From Solirubrobacteraceae bacterium (lineage in GTDB: Bacteria > Actinomycetota > Thermoleophilia > Solirubrobacterales > Solirubrobacteraceae), in NCBI GenBank assembly GCA_023230855.1, contig JALNWQ010000009.1, forward strand, positions 62,001 through 126,000: a DNA stretch of 64,000 bases. Reading direction: 5' to 3'. The notes below the pieces were generated by a model, which worked only from the letters and a program-made list of their open reading frames with translations, did not search any database and was not told the origin of the DNA. Shown here piece after piece: positions 8,029 through 17,009 of this stretch. The position numbers and the translations under genes are program-made. Position 1 is the first letter of the stretch. The number at the start of each line of letters is the position of its first letter.

Positions 8029-9380
8029 GGCTTCCTTCCCTTCGCGCCCGTGAGGAGCTGGTCGAGCGCCGGGGCGTAGCCCAGCAGCGAGGCGAGCCAC
8101 CCGTCGAGCGACTGGCAGGCCAGCAGGTCACCCGCGTACGGGTCGGTGATCGACGTCGTGCACGGCAGGTTGACCGACGACAGGCCGACCGATGCGGGGA
8201 ACCGGATGAAGTGCCCGTTGGCGTCCTGCTGCGACGCCGATCCGCCGAAGCCGGCCGCGGTGCCGCCGATCATCGAGCTCGTCGGCTTGCCGGTGTCGGG
8301 ATCCGGCTCGTTGAGGTACGGCAGGATCTCCTTCTCGAGCCGGTCGATGCTCGGCTGCACGTCGTCGAGCAGTGGCACGCCGCGGGTCCCGAGGTTGGCG
8401 AGCGACGTGACCGTCGGCCGCAGGGTGCGCACGAGCGGGCGCGCCCGGTCGACGAGCTTCGTCGTGCGCTCGAGCGTCGGGCGCAACGACGCGAGCGTCG
8501 GGGCGACGTCGGGCGCGACCTCGCGCAGGTCGGCGACGAGGCCGTCGGCGCCGGCGAGCGTGTGGTCCAGGCGCCGGAGCGTCGTCTGGACGAGCGCGGT
8601 GACGCCCGGCCCGTCGGTCAGCGTGGCGCGCAGGTCGTCGTCGCGGCCGGCGGTGGTCGACAGGGTCGCCGCGGCGCCCTCGACGAGCGTGCGGAGCCCG
8701 TCCTGCGGGGCGTCGAGCGCGCGCATGGCGTGCGTCGTCCCCTTGAGCAGGTCGCGGAGGTCGCGCTCGGGCCGCAGGCCGCGGGCGGCGCGCAGGCCAC
8801 GCTCCAGGTCGGGGGCGGCGTCGCCGACGGTCTCGAGCAGGCCGGCCAGGGCGTCGTCGTCCTCGAGCGTCACGCCGAGCTCGTCGATGAGCGTCAGCAG
8901 CCCCTCCTGCGCCCGGCCCTGGAACACGCCGGTGAGGTCCTCGACCTCGACCTGGACCTGGGTCTGGTCGCGCGGGATGACGTTGCCCCCGAGCTCGCCG
9001 GCCTTGGGCGTGCCCCGGTCGATCTTGACGTAGAACGCGCCGCCGAGGAGATGCTTCCACCGCACCTCGGCGCGGGCGTCGCGGTAGAGCGGGCCGGCGT
9101 CCTCGGCGACGTCGACGGTGACGAGCGCACGGCGCCCGCCGCCGACGTCCTCGATCGACGTGACCCGCCCCTCCTCGATCCCGTCGACGCGGACCGGGTC
9201 GCCCGGCTCGAGCTGGTCGGCGGACGCGAACTCGATCTTCACCTCGCGGCCGGCGTCGTAGGTGAGCTTCTGCGCCCACCCCACGTAGTACGCGAGCATG
9301 ACGAAGGTCGACACCCCGAGGACGAGCGCGCCGAGCCAGGCCAGCCCGAACCGCTCGTTGAGGCTCTTGGTGGCGCTCAC
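8025..9380 (-). CDS. Mce family protein (fourth in the operon)
   Basis: A 451-residue MCE protein. The GTG start at 9380 overlaps the upstream TGA as GTGA. Order of parts: a short cytoplasmic segment, a transmembrane helix at about 11-32 (LAWLGALVLGVSTFVMLAYY), an MCE beta-barrel domain with EPGDPVRVDGIEEGRV and LLGGAFYVKIDRG, then an extended helical region and a C-terminal domain with two Cys (NLPCTTS, LLACQS) that could be disulfide-bonded outside the cytoplasm. A glycine/serine-rich stretch (GGTAAGFGGSAS) precedes the end. It belongs to the mce operon, with 4-bp overlaps on both sides. Confidence 0.87.
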   Translation of the reverse strand: MSATKSLNERFGLAWLGALVLGVSTFVMLAYYVGWAQKLTYDAGREVKIEFASADQLEPGDPVRVDGIEEGRVTSIEDVGGGRRALVTVDVAEDAGPLYRDARAEVRWKHLLGGAFYVKIDRGTPKAGELGGNVIPRDQTQVQVEVEDLTGVFQGRAQEGLLTLIDELGVTLEDDDALAGLLETVGDAAPDLERGLRAARGLRPERDLRDLLKGTTHAMRALDAPQDGLRTLVEGAAATLSTTAGRDDDLRATLTDGPGVTALVQTTLRRLDHTLAGADGLVADLREVAPDVAPTLASLRPTLERTTKLVDRARPLVRTLRPTVTSLANLGTRGVPLLDDVQPSIDRLEKEILPYLNEPDPDTGKPTSSMIGGTAAGFGGSASQQDANGHFIRFPASVGLSSVNLPCTTSITDPYAGDLLACQSLDGWLASLLGYAPALDQLLTGAKGRKP

Positions 9381-10702
9381 CGGTCGCTCCCGGGGATGAA
9401 CTGCGGGTACGGCTTGGCGAGGTACTTGCAGGGCTCGACGACGCCCTCGCGCTTGTTGAAGCCCAGGTTGTCCTTGATGCCGACGACGTCGGTCGACAGC
9501 GGCACGATGATCTGCAGGCGGAACGCCTGCGCCGGACCGTGGACCCCGGACCCGGGCTGCGTGTAGCCGGTCATGCTGCGCATCGTCGTGCCGAAGTTCA
9601 CGATGTCGCACTCGTACGGGAGCGTCTCGCGGAGGATCGGCACGAGCCCGTCGTCGACGAGGTCCTTCGCCGGCTTCAGCACCGGATCGGCGGCGTCGGT
9701 GATCCTCAACGCGCCCGGCACGGCGGGGACGGCCGCGTCGAGCAGCGACGACGTGCGGCGCAGCGGGGTGCGCGCGTCACGCAGCAGGCGGCGCAGCGAG
9801 CGCAGGCCGCGCGGGGCGTCGGCGAGCGTCACCGACGCCTGGTCGGCCGCGCCGCGCAGGCTCGCGAGCAGCGGCGCCGACGCGTTGAGCCCGGAGCGCA
9901 TGTCGGTCAGGGCGTCGGGCGCGACGTCGAGCGTCTCGCGCATGCCGGCGGCGTGCTCGATGAAGGTGTCCATGACGTCGGCCCCGACCGTCGTGAGGTC
10001 CGCGATCTCGCGCCGCTTGGCGTCGAGCGGCGCGACCGCGGCGTCGAGGGCCGGGATCAGCCGCTGGGCGGCCCCTTCCCGGGCGAGCACCGTGCGGGCG
10101 AACTGGCCGAACGGCTTGCCGCGCGTGGCGGCGGCGTGGATGCCGTCGTTGAGGCGCTCGCCGTTGCCGAGGAACCCCTGGCCGAGCGAGCCGACCATGT
10201 GGCCGAGCGCGCCCCGGGTCTCGCGGTCGAAGGTGTCGAGCGCCTCGGGCAGGCCGAAGGTGTAGCTGGCGTCGGTGCCGCGCAGCGTGGCACCGTCGTC
10301 GAGCGGCTCCGGGCTCGTGCCCGGGATGAGCTCGATGTAGCGTGCGCCGAGCAGGCCCGCGCCACGCACGGCGACCTTCGTGTCGGACGGGATGTCGGTG
10401 CCGGGCTCGATCTGCAGCTCGATCCGCGGCTTGCCGTCCGCCCCGACGTCGCGCTTGAGGATCTGCCCGACGCGGGCGCCGGCGATCCGGACCTGGTCGT
10501 GGCTCAGGAGGTTGCCGACCTGCGGGGTCGACACGTAGATCGTCGAGTAGTCGCGCCCGGGCACGCCGTTGTAGACGCGCAGCGCCTGCCAGCCGAGCAC
10601 GGCCAGGAGGATGATGACGATCGTGCCGCCGATGGTGACGGTGCGGACCGACGCCGTGTCGCGACGCCGCTTGGGCCGGCGGATGTTGCGTGCTGCGCTC
10701 AT
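9377..10702 (-). CDS. Mce family protein (third in the operon)
   Basis: A 441-residue MCE protein with a very basic cytoplasmic N-terminus (NIRRPKRRRD), an anchor at about residues 23-42 (TVTIGGTIVIILLAVLGWQA), and an MCE domain with LLSHDQVRIAGARVGQI and GARYIELIPG. A long helical tail carries a late Cys pair (ECDI, PCKY). The ATG at 10702 overlaps the preceding stop as ATGA. The length matches the other family members here. The function is the same as its neighbours: a structural channel subunit of a lipid importer. Confidence 0.87.
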   Translation of the reverse strand: MSAARNIRRPKRRRDTASVRTVTIGGTIVIILLAVLGWQALRVYNGVPGRDYSTIYVSTPQVGNLLSHDQVRIAGARVGQILKRDVGADGKPRIELQIEPGTDIPSDTKVAVRGAGLLGARYIELIPGTSPEPLDDGATLRGTDASYTFGLPEALDTFDRETRGALGHMVGSLGQGFLGNGERLNDGIHAAATRGKPFGQFARTVLAREGAAQRLIPALDAAVAPLDAKRREIADLTTVGADVMDTFIEHAAGMRETLDVAPDALTDMRSGLNASAPLLASLRGAADQASVTLADAPRGLRSLRRLLRDARTPLRRTSSLLDAAVPAVPGALRITDAADPVLKPAKDLVDDGLVPILRETLPYECDIVNFGTTMRSMTGYTQPGSGVHGPAQAFRLQIIVPLSTDVVGIKDNLGFNKREGVVEPCKYLAKPYPQFIPGSDR

Positions 10703-12174
10703 GGGCCCAGGAGTCGGTCGAGGATGGTGCCCGCGTCGCCGGACCCGGAGCCGCCGTTGCGTCCCCCGGACCCGCCGAGGAGCCCGTCGAGCGTCGCGCC
10801 CAGCCCGCTGCCGAGGCCGCCGATGACCTGGCCGACCCCGTCGACGGCGCCGCGCAGCGACTCCTCGAGCGGCGTGGGTCGTGCCGACGCGCCGGGGCGC
10901 GGGGCGGATGCCCGCGGGGCCCTGGACGCCGGCGCCGACGCCTGGCCGCCGGCCTTCGGGGTGGGCTTCTTCGCGGTCGCCCGCCCGCGGGAGGTCGGCG
11001 ACGGTCCGGAGGGTCCGGCCTGCAGGCGCTCGAGGATCGCCGCCACGGCGTCCGGGGCGGCCGACGCCTCGCCGCGGAAGATGTGCGACAGGCCGTCACG
11101 GAACTGGATCGCGCCCGCCCAGTTGTCGACGACCGCGAGCGCGTTGTTCAGGCCCCGGTCGACGATCCGTCCGACGCCCGGCAGCTCCTTGCGGCTGAGG
11201 CTCGTCACGGCGGCGAGGGTCGGCCGGGCGCGCTCGAGGACCGGGGTGGCCTGCCGGGCCAGGCGGACGAGGTCCGGCGCGACCTTCACCGCGGTCTTCA
11301 GGGCCGGGTCCGCGGCCTTGCGGAACGGCTCGAGCTCGTCGAGCGCCGCGGTCAGCGGGTCGGTCGTCGCGCTGACGCGCCGGGCGGCGGTCTGCAGCGG
11401 CGTCGTCGAGCGCTCCAGGTCGGCGAGGAACCGCTGCAGCTCGTCGAGGCCGGCCGGCGCGGTGGCGAGGGTGGCCCGCAGCTCGGCGCGCTTGTCGGAC
11501 ACCGTCGCGGCGGCCCGGCCGGCGCGGTCGACGAGCCGCACGACGTCGTCGCTACGGTCGTTGATCTCGGCGACGAACCGGTCGGTCGTCTCGACGAGCC
11601 GCCCGAGGCGCTCGTTCTCGCTCGTGATCGCCTGGACGAGGTCGGTGCCGGACGCGATCGCCGGGGTGATCTCGCGGAGGAAGCGGTTGAAGTCGGCCCG
11701 TCGACCGGTGAACGCGGCGCCGGCCTCGTTGACGAAGATCGCCAGCCGGGCGCGGGTGTCGGCGTCGAGGACGCTGAGGACGCGGTCGAGGTCGGTCGCC
11801 TCGGTGATCCTGCCGGTGCGGATGACGTGCCCGGACGGCGCCGGGTCCTGCGTGTCGCCGGGGACGATCTCGACCTGCTTCTGGCCGAGGAGGTTCTGCG
11901 CGGCGATGACGGCGCGGGCGTCGCGCCCGACGGGGGCGTACTGCTCGTCGATGTCGAGCCGGGCGACGACCGCGTCGGCGTCGGTGTCGACGTCGAGCGT
12001 GACCTTGCCGATCTTCACGCCGCCGATCGTCACCGGGGACCCGTCCTTGAGCCCGCCGGCGTTCGTCATCCGCAGGTTCACGACGTAGCTCTCGTCGCTG
12101 CGGGTGACGAGCACGACGAGGACGACGACCGCGACGAGCAGGACGGCCCGGGGCAGGAGCGCGGCGGCCTTCAT
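10699..12174 (-). CDS. Mce family protein (second in the operon) with Pro/Ala/Gly-rich tail
   Basis: A 491-residue MCE protein. The N-terminal anchor covers about residues 8-24 (PRAVLLVAVVVLVVLVT), followed by an MCE domain with LKDGSPVTIGGVKIGKV and LLGQKQVEIVPGD, and a helical region to about 355. The last 130 or so residues are low complexity: Ser/Pro/Ala/Lys-rich, then Gly-rich with GLGSGLG and GGSGGRNGGSGSG. Such a disordered tail is usual in some actinobacterial Mce proteins and may cross the wall layer. The start at 12174 is fixed by the ATGA overlap with the previous gene. No catalytic residues are expected. Confidence 0.87.
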   Translation of the reverse strand: MKAAALLPRAVLLVAVVVLVVLVTRSDESYVVNLRMTNAGGLKDGSPVTIGGVKIGKVTLDVDTDADAVVARLDIDEQYAPVGRDARAVIAAQNLLGQKQVEIVPGDTQDPAPSGHVIRTGRITEATDLDRVLSVLDADTRARLAIFVNEAGAAFTGRRADFNRFLREITPAIASGTDLVQAITSENERLGRLVETTDRFVAEINDRSDDVVRLVDRAGRAAATVSDKRAELRATLATAPAGLDELQRFLADLERSTTPLQTAARRVSATTDPLTAALDELEPFRKAADPALKTAVKVAPDLVRLARQATPVLERARPTLAAVTSLSRKELPGVGRIVDRGLNNALAVVDNWAGAIQFRDGLSHIFRGEASAAPDAVAAILERLQAGPSGPSPTSRGRATAKKPTPKAGGQASAPASRAPRASAPRPGASARPTPLEESLRGAVDGVGQVIGGLGSGLGATLDGLLGGSGGRNGGSGSGDAGTILDRLLGP

Positions 12175-13556
12175 CGCCGGGCCTTCTTCCTCGAGGTCTG
12201 CATCTCGGGCATCGGCCGGGCGATCGGGGCGTTCGCCTCCTGGTCCTTGGACGGGTCGAGTGCGTCGGGCCCGGCGCCGCACTCCGGCTGGAACCAGGGC
12301 TGACCGGCGTTGTAGCCCGGGGGCCGCGGGAACCCGTAGGTCATCCCGGGGTAGAGCTTGGCGACCTCGGCCGGCTTCATCGGGTGCGAGTTGAACTGGG
12401 CGGGCAGGAAGTGCTGGATCTGGGCGCGGAGGATCTTGTCCTTGCCGTCGTTCCACGACATGAAGTCGCCCCAGGTCATGAGCAGCGACACGATCTCGGG
12501 CGTCCACGGACGGATGCACTTCAGCGCGGTGATCGCCTCGTCGGACGTCGACGACAGCTGCGGCGACAGGGTCGTGAGGCGGGTGACGAACCGGTTGATG
12601 TCGTCGCCGTCGCGGCGGACGGTCCGCAGGGTGGCGCGGGCGTCGGGCGTCACGCGCTGCACGGCGCGCAGGGTCCGGTCGACCGGCGCGGCGATCCGGC
12701 GTAGCTCGCGGACGCCCGGCCGGATCTCGCCGGCGAGCTTCGACACGCCCTGCAGGGTGGTGTCGGCCTTCGGCAGGGTCTGGCGGACCTGGCGGAACGT
12801 CGCCGGCAGGGCCTGGATCGTGCGCTCGAGCTCGGTGCTGCGGTCGGCGATCGCGTCGAAGGTGCGGGCGGCGCCCTCGAGCAGGCTCGACAGGCCGGGA
12901 TCGGCGCGACGGACCGCGTCGACGACCTTGTCGGTGCGGTTGATCGTCTCGGCGAGCGATCCGCGGTCGGCGACGAGCTCGCCGATGACGATCCGGCCCT
13001 GCTCGAGCGCCGGGGGCGCCTCCTCGAGCGTCTCCTCCAGGCCGCCGCGGGCCCGGGCGAGCGCCGGTCCCATGTTGTCGACGAAGCGCTTGAGGTCGCG
13101 ACGGACGCGGACGTCGAAGTCGGCGAGGAGCTGGTCGACCTCGACCGGGACGGTGAAGTCGCCGGCCGGGATCGTCGCCCCGTCGGCGAGGACCGGGCCG
13201 CCGTCCTCGCCGCGCTCGACCCGCACGTAGCGGTTGTAGAACGAGGCGGTGCCGCCCCATCGGACGCTGAACTTCGTGCCGCGCGGCAGCGGCCACGCGT
13301 CGTCCTCGGTGATCCGCAGGGTGACCTTGGCGCGGTGCCCGCGGTCGATCGGCTCGAGGTCGTCGACGACGCCGATGACCTTGCCGCCGGCCCGGACCTC
13401 CTGGCCCGCGATGACGTTCGTCGCCTCGGTCACGGTGGCGCTCAGCCGGTGGCCGGTCGGGTCCGATCCGCTGGTGACGACGACGGCCAGGACGACGACC
13501 GCGACGACCCCGACGACCGCCGTGACGAGGCGGCGGATGCCTGCCTTCTCGCTCAT
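12171..13556 (-). CDS. Mce family protein (first in the operon)
   Basis: A 461-residue MCE protein, the first after the permeases. An N-terminal anchor (about residues 10-29, VTAVVGVVAVVVLAVVVTSG) is followed by an MCE domain with VIAGQEVRAGGKVIGVV and a modified second half (FYNRYVRVERGED). A helical region rich in R, L and D leads to a C-terminal domain with Trp-rich elements (KCIRPWTPEIVSLLMTWGDF) and two Cys. The ATG at 13556 overlaps the stop of the second permease gene as TGATG, so translation is coupled to the membrane components. Confidence 0.87.
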   Translation of the reverse strand: MSEKAGIRRLVTAVVGVVAVVVLAVVVTSGSDPTGHRLSATVTEATNVIAGQEVRAGGKVIGVVDDLEPIDRGHRAKVTLRITEDDAWPLPRGTKFSVRWGGTASFYNRYVRVERGEDGGPVLADGATIPAGDFTVPVEVDQLLADFDVRVRRDLKRFVDNMGPALARARGGLEETLEEAPPALEQGRIVIGELVADRGSLAETINRTDKVVDAVRRADPGLSSLLEGAARTFDAIADRSTELERTIQALPATFRQVRQTLPKADTTLQGVSKLAGEIRPGVRELRRIAAPVDRTLRAVQRVTPDARATLRTVRRDGDDINRFVTRLTTLSPQLSSTSDEAITALKCIRPWTPEIVSLLMTWGDFMSWNDGKDKILRAQIQHFLPAQFNSHPMKPAEVAKLYPGMTYGFPRPPGYNAGQPWFQPECGAGPDALDPSKDQEANAPIARPMPEMQTSRKKARR

Positions 13557-14416
13557 CAGTCGCCGATCGGGATGTTGAGGTTGCGGCCGTAGAAGAAGAC
13601 GCCGAAGAACGCCGAGATGACGTGGACCAGGATGAGGTTGATCATCAGCGACTTCGCGACGGCGCGACCGACGTCGGCCGGTCCGCCGCTGGCCCGCATG
13701 CCGTAGAAGCAGGCGACGAGGACGCACGGCAGGGTCATGAAGAAGAACGTGATCAGCGTGTAGATCTGGCCGATCATGCTCTGGACGCTGAAGGTGACGT
13801 CGAGGAACTGCTGCGACCCGTTGCCGCCGAGGACGACGACGATGTCGAGGTAGTTGCCGAGGTTCTGCCCGATGAGGCTGATGACCGTCGCCAGCGGGAC
13901 GAACATCATCACCGCGAGGACGCGCGCCCCGACGATGAGCTGCATCGGGTCGACGCCGGTGGACTCGTAGGCGTCGATCTCCTGCTGGATCTTCGCCGCG
14001 CCGAGCTCGGCCGTGATCGCGCAGCAGATGCTCGCGCTCAGGACGTAGCCGTACATCGTCATCGACACCTGGCGCTGGGTGAGCAGGCCGGTGAAGACGC
14101 CGACGAAGTCGCCCGCGCCGATCGTGCGGAGGAAGAAGAACCCGAACGTCGCGACGCTGAACCCGAGGAAGACGTTCATCGCCAGGAGCAGGAAGCTCGT
14201 GCGGCGGACGATCCGGGCGGTGAGCCCGAGCACCTCGGAGAAGTAGCGCGGCGTCCCGAACATCGCGACGATCGCCTGGCCGGAGAAGACGACGAGCTCG
14301 CCCATCTCGTGGAGGAACCCGCTGTGGACCTTGCGGGCCCCGACCTGCTCCGGCTCGGAGGCGGTCGGGTCCGCGGTGGCGGCCGCCGACGGTGGAGGTG
14401 GAGGCGGAGCGGTCAT
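13556..14416 (-). CDS. YrbE/MlaE-type ABC transporter permease (second)
   Basis: A 286-residue polytopic membrane protein of the MlaE/YrbE family, the permease of Mce lipid importers. The signature AELGAAKIQQEIDAYESTGV followed by DPMQLIVGARVLA is the conserved cytoplasmic loop that contacts the ATPase. About five to six hydrophobic segments are visible (around 75-95, 155-190, 222-245, 255-278). The N-terminal 25 residues are Pro/Ala-rich and probably disordered. It starts 1 bp after the stop of the first permease gene and overlaps the first Mce gene. The pair with the next entry corresponds to yrbEA/yrbEB of mycobacterial mce operons. Confidence 0.9.
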   Translation of the reverse strand: MTAPPPPPPSAAATADPTASEPEQVGARKVHSGFLHEMGELVVFSGQAIVAMFGTPRYFSEVLGLTARIVRRTSFLLLAMNVFLGFSVATFGFFFLRTIGAGDFVGVFTGLLTQRQVSMTMYGYVLSASICCAITAELGAAKIQQEIDAYESTGVDPMQLIVGARVLAVMMFVPLATVISLIGQNLGNYLDIVVVLGGNGSQQFLDVTFSVQSMIGQIYTLITFFFMTLPCVLVACFYGMRASGGPADVGRAVAKSLMINLILVHVISAFFGVFFYGRNLNIPIGD

Positions 14417-14417
14417 C

Positions 14418-15299
14418 TCAGCCCTTCAGCACCAGCAGGTCGGGGAAGATCGTGAGGAACCCGATGTTGTAGACGCTGTTGAACATCCAGATGCCGAAGA
14501 ACGACACGACGACCGACTGCGTCACGGTGAGCCCGACGCCCTCGGCGCCGCCCTTCGTGGCGAGGCCGCGCTGGCAGGCGACCATCGCGATGAAGAAGCC
14601 CATCACCGCGTGCTTGAAGAACGTCGACAGCAGGTCGACGGGCTGGATGTTGAGGTACCACGACTCGCGGTAGACCGCGGGCGTGTACTCGAGGAACGCC
14701 GGGGTGATGATGTAGTAGCACCCGATCGGGATGAGCAGGCCGAGCAGGCCGAGCACGAGCGCGGCGTAGACCATCCCCATGACCCGCGGCACGATGAGCG
14801 AGCGCATGGTGTCGACGCCGAGGACCGCCATCGCGTCGAGCTCCTCGCGGATCTTGCGGGCGCCGATGTCCGCCGCCAGGGCGCTGCCGGCGATGCCGGC
14901 GAGGATCATCATCGTGATCCACGTCGACACCTCGCGGGTGAACCCGACGAACACGCCGCCCGGGGCGCGGTCGGCGACGCCGAGGGTGAACGCGACCTCG
15001 CCGAAGTTCAGGATCCCGAAGCCGATGATCCAGATCGCCTGCGAGATGAGCAGGGGGATGAAGCAGCGACGGACGTTGAGGTTGGCCTCGATGATCGCGT
15101 CGCCGACCCAGCGGATCGGTGGCTTGACGGCCAGGCGGGCCACCCGTGGTCCGAGCATCGCCGTGTCGTACGCGGTGCGCAGCGACGCGAAGACCGCCGA
15201 GCCCTCGAACGCCTCGTGGGCGGTGACGCCCCGTGGCTTGTCGGCGCGCGCGGCTCCCGCCGGCGGCTTGGTGACCCCTCCCTCCACGTTGGACATCAT
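14418..15299 (-). CDS. YrbE/MlaE-type ABC transporter permease (first)
   Basis: A 293-residue MlaE-family permease. Its family loop reads AADIGARKIREELDAMAVLG followed by VDTMRSLIVPRVMG, and it has several long hydrophobic segments. Two adjacent ATGs (15299 and 15296) offer starts. A longer frame begins at 15374 but would read through the 26-bp inverted repeat, so I prefer the ATG pair. Upstream lies a 222-bp gap before the ATPase gene on the same strand, so this may be a second promoter for the permease/Mce block. Its partner is the permease immediately downstream, forming a heterodimer. Confidence 0.88.
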   Translation of the reverse strand: MMSNVEGGVTKPPAGAARADKPRGVTAHEAFEGSAVFASLRTAYDTAMLGPRVARLAVKPPIRWVGDAIIEANLNVRRCFIPLLISQAIWIIGFGILNFGEVAFTLGVADRAPGGVFVGFTREVSTWITMMILAGIAGSALAADIGARKIREELDAMAVLGVDTMRSLIVPRVMGMVYAALVLGLLGLLIPIGCYYIITPAFLEYTPAVYRESWYLNIQPVDLLSTFFKHAVMGFFIAMVACQRGLATKGGAEGVGLTVTQSVVVSFFGIWMFNSVYNIGFLTIFPDLLVLKG

Positions 15300-15328
15300 G
15301 CCCGGACACGACATCCAGCACATCGCCT

Positions 15329-15354
15329 GACCGGGGGAACCGGTACCCCCGGTC
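15329..15354. promoter_or_regulatory. Inverted repeat upstream of the yrbE/mce block (putative operator or attenuator)
   Basis: GACCGGGGG (15329-15337) and CCCCCGGTC (15346-15354) form perfect 9-bp arms around an 8-bp spacer that itself contains the palindrome ACCGGT. The element is centred about 42 bp upstream of the first permease start, in the only sizeable gap of the transport operon (15300-15521). Because two TetR genes and a LuxR gene lie a few kb away, an operator is plausible. A transcript hairpin separating the ATPase message from the permease message is equally possible. The rest of the gap shows no coding sequence. Confidence 0.5.
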
Positions 15355-15521
15355 GGGTGAACTTCGTCACACATCCGTCGAGTCGGCGTGCGACCCGGTC
15401 CGCGGTCTGCGCTCGCCCGGAGGAGTGGAGCGCGACCGGAGCGACCGTCGGGGTCGCCCGGTCCCCGGAGATCCGGTGGGCGGCCGACCGCGGAGGCCGA
15501 CCGTGCGAGCGCCGTGCGCGC

Positions 15522-16724
15522 TCAGGCGTCCATGCCGAGCGGACCCTCGGATGCGCCGGCGAGGAACTGCTGCACGAACGGGGTGGGCGACGCGAAGATG
15601 TGCTCCGCCAGGCCGGACTCCAGGACCTTGCCGCGCCACACGACCGTGATGTGGTCGGCGAGGAGCTTGGCGAGGAGCACGTTGTGCGTGACGACGATCA
15701 TCGTCCCGCCGTGCGCGGCGTGCTGCTCGATGAGGAGCTCGCCGAGCAGGGCGGTGCGGACCGGGTCGAGGCCGGAGTCCGGCTCGTCGCAGAGCACGAT
15801 CCCCGCGTTGAGGACGAGCGCCCGCGCGAGCCCGGCGCGCTTGCGCATGCCGCCCGACAGCTGGCTCGGCATGCGGTCGGTCGCGCCCGCCAGGCCGACG
15901 CTGTCGAGGTGGTGCATGACGATCTCGTCGACCTCGGGCTCGGTGAGGTCGGTGTGCTGGCGCAGCGGGAACGCGACGTTGTCGTAGATGTTCATGGTGC
16001 TGAACAGCGCGCCGTCCTGGAACATCACGCCGATCTCGCGCCGCAGCGCGAGGATCTCCGACCGGCTCATCCGGCTGAGCGGGCGACCGCGGATGATGAC
16101 CTCGCCCGCGTCCGGCCTCATGAGGCCGATGACGTGCTGCAGCAGCACGCTCTTGCCGGTGCCGGACGGGCCGAGCACGACCGATATGACGCCCTCGGGG
16201 ATCTGCACGTCGAGGCCGGCGAGCACGCGGTGGGCGCCGAAGCTCTTCTGCAGGCCGCGCGACTCGATCGCGAGGAGCTCGGGGGCGATCCCCGGCGGGT
16301 AGGCGGACGCCGGCACGACGTCCTCGGGGTCGCGGCCGGCGCGGAGCGCGAGCTGCCGGCGGATGATCGGGTCGATCGCCATGTACGACCGCACCGGGCC
16401 GCTGTAGCGGACGTCGCCGGCGACGATCGCCCCCGGCAGCGGAAGCGCCCCGACGGCCATGTTGCGCGCCGCCTCGGCGTCGAGGTCGATGACGATCTCG
16501 GCGTCCTCGCCGTCGACGACCTCGGGCGGGTCGCGGTCCAGCAGCAGGGTCATCGGGGCGCCGCCGCCCTCGACGCGGAGCGCCACCGTCGTGCGGGCGT
16601 GGCGGAGTCGGGCGATCGCCGGGTCGTCGACGGCGAGGACGTCGACGAGCGCGTCACGCAGGTCGCGCGCGACCGCGACGGGGTCACCTGGGTTGCGGTG
16701 GACGGTCATGGGCTCGCTGATCAC
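15522..16724 (-). CDS. Mce/Mla-type ABC transporter ATPase with N-terminal SCP2-like domain
   Basis: A 400-residue protein that powers the Mce importer. The C-terminal two thirds are an MlaF/MceG ATPase: Walker A VLGPSGTGKSVLLQH, Q-loop GVMFQDGALFS, signature QLSGGMRKRAGLARAL, Walker B IVLCDEPDSGLDP and the H-loop VVTHN. The first about 130 residues are not part of standard MlaF. Their pattern (LLLDRDPPEVVDGEDAEIVI, then an alpha-beta end with GALPLPGAIVAGDVRYSG) looks like a sterol-carrier-protein-2 fold. I chose a GTG at 16724 because GAGAGGGAAG precedes it at good spacing; an ATG at 16709 is the alternative. It probably heads the operon. Confidence 0.86.
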   Translation of the reverse strand: MISEPMTVHRNPGDPVAVARDLRDALVDVLAVDDPAIARLRHARTTVALRVEGGGAPMTLLLDRDPPEVVDGEDAEIVIDLDAEAARNMAVGALPLPGAIVAGDVRYSGPVRSYMAIDPIIRRQLALRAGRDPEDVVPASAYPPGIAPELLAIESRGLQKSFGAHRVLAGLDVQIPEGVISVVLGPSGTGKSVLLQHVIGLMRPDAGEVIIRGRPLSRMSRSEILALRREIGVMFQDGALFSTMNIYDNVAFPLRQHTDLTEPEVDEIVMHHLDSVGLAGATDRMPSQLSGGMRKRAGLARALVLNAGIVLCDEPDSGLDPVRTALLGELLIEQHAAHGGTMIVVTHNVLLAKLLADHITVVWRGKVLESGLAEHIFASPTPFVQQFLAGASEGPLGMDA

Positions 16725-17009
16725 TACTTCCCTCTCCCGGGGCGACGGGAGGCCCTCCGCCCCCACCACGCTTCGAACGCGACGTCCAGAGGCCGGATCC
16801 ACCGCCACTCCACGACGCCACGGCAAGCGTATTCGATGCCGAACGCCAAGTCCAGACACGCCGTTCTGATCGGGTGGATCGCCCGGTGGCCGCGGGGCTC
16901 GCGACGGCGGAGCCGCCGGGCCGACGCGGCGAGCGACGCCGCCACGGCCGACGGCGCGGCGGCGGCCGGGCGCCCGCGACGGTGGTCGATCGCGTGCGAG
17001 GATCGCGGC
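16725..17009. other. Divergent intergenic region between the ATPase and LuxR genes
   Basis: This 285-bp stretch is bounded by two divergent genes and is less GC-rich around 16800-16880, consistent with promoters. On the minus strand CTGGAC, an 18-bp spacer and TACGCT form a weak candidate promoter for the transport operon. A minus-strand open frame ends in a TAG that overlaps the ATPase GTG (TAGTG), but it has no clear start codon of its own, so I do not call it a gene. Confidence 0.3.
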
